This document shows positions 61,070 to 64,000 of a stretch of 64,000 nucleotides of DNA, one piece after another. Numbering within the stretch: the first letter of the stretch is position 1; each line of letters opens with the position of its first letter. Source of the stretch: Calonectria ilicicola (taxonomy: Eukaryota; Ascomycota; Sordariomycetes; Hypocreales; Nectriaceae); NCBI GenBank assembly GCA_020809705.1, contig CP085825.1, positions 3,596,001 through 3,660,000 on the forward strand, given 5' to 3'. Both the position numbers and the translations under genes were made by a program. Under the pieces are notes generated by a model. The model was not told the origin of the DNA. It searched no databases and saw only the letters and a list, made by a program, of their open reading frames with translations.

Positions 61070-63873
61070 TTATCCCAAGTAATCCTTAAGTTCATCCGAC
61101 TCCTCCAACAAAGTGTCGAAGGAGAAAGGTACGAAAGGCCAACCTGCAAATTCGGCGAATTTGGAGAAAGACTCGACCCAGGCCAATCGGAGAGAGTGCA
61201 ACATGGCACTGGTGCCTTCCATACAAACCAAAATAGCGATGGCTGTAAAATATGTTAGACTTTGTGTCAGATCGCAGCACGTTAGGTGACTTACTAAGGA
61301 AAAACCACATGTAAAAGCAGACGACAATCATAATGACGCCAGTAACGCCAGGGGTTGCCAGAGCTGGTCCAAGGGTCATGCTCCAGAGCACGACACTCAG
61401 CTGCTGATGGGCCAAGGACAAAGCCCAGAGTCGAAGGTAAGAAGCAGTGTGAGAAACGCAGTTCAAGCAGAATTCTATGCAGTTGTTAGTTACTAATTCA
61501 CGCAGATGGGTCCCAGAGAAACGTACCAATAGTGTGGATGACCTGGTGAATCATCACCTCGCTAAATTCAAATTCTTCGTGCTCCTCATCAATGTTCTGA
61601 GAGATCATAGCAACACCTTCATCATCCTCGTCAAAGCTATGCGCGCGGGCATGAGCAGTGCCGTTGCCCTCTTCATCATCATCGCCATCCAGGGCACTAA
61701 CACGGGAGTTCTCACCGATGCTACGGTAACCCCGACCGCGGGCCTGGTTGTGCTCCCATCTGAGATAGAAAGGCTTCAAGAAGAGAAGGATAGGAACCTG
61801 AGCAAATGCCAAGAGCAAGAGGATAACTTGCACTGTAGCTTGGCCAGGGTATAATTGTTCGCTTGGGTCAACACTACCAGGCTGCAAGAACATGTAGATC
61901 AACATGTTTAGCAGACCAGGAGGCTGTCTACCGGTACCGAGCCAATCCACAGACCACTTGTAGATAATACAAAGTACAAGGTAGCCGAAGATGGATTGGA
62001 AGAAGATCATGCCAGGGATGAAGTTGCCCCAGATATCAATTGGCTTCTTGAAGTGACGAGCATTGATGTAGGAAAAGCAAAGCGAATAGGTCATGTGAGC
62101 CCAACCGAGAATAATACTCATTTTCATCTTGTAACTGTTGCTGAAGAGGAGATCGTTCTCAGTGCCGTGCCAAGCCCAATCGAGACCAAAAGGATAGCGG
62201 TAGCCCTCATCATTGAGGGTCGCGATGACAGAAGTACCGTTCTTCCAGTTCTCTGGCTTGTGATACTCCCAGGCGCTGGGGAAGAGAGTCATTGATTTGG
62301 AGAAAACATCGTTGTAGATAAGACCGGTGAAGACGGAAAATACAGCCATGACAAGCGCGATGTATCGTCCATAAAAGACCATGGCGAAGAGCTCAAAGGT
62401 GACCTTCTTGAGAGACTTCTCCCAGTAGATCATCGCCAGAGCAGCCGAAAGCATGATGATAGCGTGGCCGAAATCACCAAACATGACAGCGAATAGGAAA
62501 GGGAACGTGACGAAAACTGGCATCGCCGGGTTGACTTCCTGGTACGTGGCTGTACCATATGCATTGACAATGGTCTGGAAACCCTCCGTAAACTTGTTGG
62601 TCTTCAGGTAAGTCGGGGGTTTCTTGTTCGTCTGGATCTTGTTGATAATTGAAGGAACCGAGAGGCCAGCTCGGTTTGTGACATCTTGCAATGTGGTCCT
62701 GATAAGGGGTAGATCGTTGGTGGGAACCCAAGCCTCAGCAATGAGAGTACGGCGTGCACTATCATAAGAGAAGTTGTTAAGGGTGTTGTAGACCGCCTTC
62801 TCCTTGGCGACCAGAACCATCCAAGCAGATAGAGACTGCGAGATCTGGCTAAGCTCTGCCTGAAGTGTTGCTTGAGTGTTGCTAAGAACATTCTGGACAT
62901 CGTTAAGGCGGCTGTTAACCTCATGAATCTGGTCACGTCGAAGATCGCTATTCTCATCGACGTTGTACACCTCGGCACCCATAGACTCGGAGATTTTGCG
63001 AATCTTGGCTAGGATCTCCTTTCCGTGAGCGAAGATGACGAAGACGTTCTTGTTGATGGCCTCGTTGTTGGTGGGGTCAATCAGGGGCTCAGGGATCTCA
63101 GACTGGTTCATGTACAAGTTACCACGGAGAGTTCGCCAGAGGATACGCTCAAAAGCAGCGACCCGGTCCCTGTTAATGACACCAGCAACGAAACCGATGT
63201 TCATGCCAGAGAATGATCGTTCAACCTCCGCGGCCCCATGATGCTGCTCAACGTCTGAAAGTAGGGGGGCGTCGTCATTGTCGGTCGAAGCTCGAATCTC
63301 TTCAACGTTTCCGTGGGCACGATCGAAGAAGCTTCCAGCTTCGCGAAGAACCCATCGCCATTCGGTCAAATCGCCTTCGCGCTTCTTCAGGGTCTCGTAG
63401 CTTTCGTTAAGGGCGGAGATGCGCTGCTCGAGCTTCTGGCTTCGTTCGGCGAGCTCGTCAATTTCGGTGGTAGAAGGGGATGCGAGTCGCTCGACATCGA
63501 GGTCCAGCTTCCGGAGCGGGATTCCAATCTTCTCCATCTGGGCATAGAAGTATCCTAGTCAATTGTTAGGAGGTACGTTTGTGGTTGCCTGGTTGGTACA
63601 TACGCAGCTGTCGCTCAACATTGTCAAGCCGTCGGATCTCCTGGGTAAAGGTACGCTGAAAGGCACTGACATTCTCGTTCAACTGGATGAAAAGACGCGT
63701 TAGTTGATGAAATGGGCGATGAATTCGATGATGATTTGGCTCACGTCTCGGAATTGACAAAGGCCAAGCTCGCCCAGTGCCGTAACAACCTCGCGACCGA
63801 TTTCATTGGATACATAGAGCTGTACCATGCTCATGTCCGCAGAGCGGAACGGCGTGTCCGGTTTAGGAGCCAT
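61070..63873 (-). CDS. vph1: Vph1, V-type ATPase subunit a
   Basis: Five exons on the - strand: 63873-63745, 63682-63604, 63554-61527, 61474-61295, 61242-61070; 862 aa. It begins [20 protein letters not shown]. The cytosolic N-half is a coiled-coil arm that contacts V1 (LERRISAL-type heptads around residues 90-140). The membrane half starts near residue 430 with [19 protein letters not shown]. The essential arginine of the proton path lies in the block [20 protein letters not shown] (Arg760, equivalent to yeast Vph1 Arg735), in exon 4, whose donor follows WFFL. It drives vacuolar acidification as part of Vo. Only one a-isoform is seen here, so vacuolar versus Golgi identity is by similarity. 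Confidence 0.97.
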
Positions 63874-64000
63874 GGTGTTGCAGCCAAAGCACCAAAACTT
63901 GAATTGACCTTGTGTTGTATGGAGCTTTACTAGGGAGCAACGCCCCTGCCATCGCGATTACGTCGCAGTAGGCGTTCGTTTTCGGACTCTTGTTCTTCCG
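63874..64000 (-). promoter_or_regulatory. vph1 upstream region, cut by the window edge
   Basis: 127 bp of leader/promoter before the window ends; no motif is evident. Confidence 0.4.

Noticed and set aside
1..64000. CRISPR array, operon, riboswitch or phage features
   Set aside because: The window is eukaryotic nuclear DNA; no regularly spaced repeats or prokaryotic signals are present.

Overview
The window is nuclear DNA of a filamentous ascomycete. Genes carry short introns (about 50-80 nt, GTRNGT-like donors, CTAAC/CTGAC branch sites, NAG acceptors), long pyrimidine-rich leaders and typical fungal proteins (Abp2, Sey1, Mif2 with a cupin end, Yme2, a Clr5-ankyrin protein). The protein set and wording of conserved blocks suggest a sordariomycete, probably Hypocreales, but the exact taxon cannot be fixed from sequence reading alone.

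Layout. Left third: an ARS-binding protein 2 homologue (148-2275, +), a 4.2 kb gene-free stretch, an MFS sugar transporter (6444-8661, +), a 4.6 kb gene-free stretch, an EF-hand MscS-type mechanosensitive channel (13241-15932, +), a convergent dienelactone-hydrolase-family gene (16277-17489, -) and, divergent from it, a large Clr5-ankyrin protein (18723-22373, +). A 361 bp MITE with 39 bp terminal inverted repeats and a TA target duplication sits at 23719-24079, upstream of sey1.

Middle: a compact housekeeping block made of sey1 (ER fusion dynamin-like GTPase, 24860-27692, +), RNase H2 subunit A (27861-28850, -), mif2/CENP-C (29485-31740, +), yme2 (32392-35132, -), an AT-rich block, and ARPC5 of the Arp2/3 complex (36927-37651, -). 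From 37652 to about 52791 there is a 15 kb gene desert whose only supportable coding feature is a 30-codon ORF (45874-45966) behind a long pyrimidine-rich leader with a predicted 200 nt leader intron.

Right: a second compact housekeeping block with a Nit2-type nitrilase-fold amidase (52792-54489, -), taf4 (55423-57385, -), ysh1/CPSF73 (57994-60862, +) and the V-ATPase a subunit vph1 (61070-63873, -).

Most recognised genes are unrelated housekeeping functions (replication origin binding, centromere, ER shape, mitochondrial nucleoid, actin, transcription initiation, mRNA 3' processing, vacuolar acidification); there is no biosynthetic cluster. Gene structures below were spliced by eye and the reading frame was checked exon by exon. 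The least ordinary items are the MITE, the Clr5-ankyrin gene with unusual splice donors, the isolated micro-ORF in the desert, and recurrent 10 bp palindromes.
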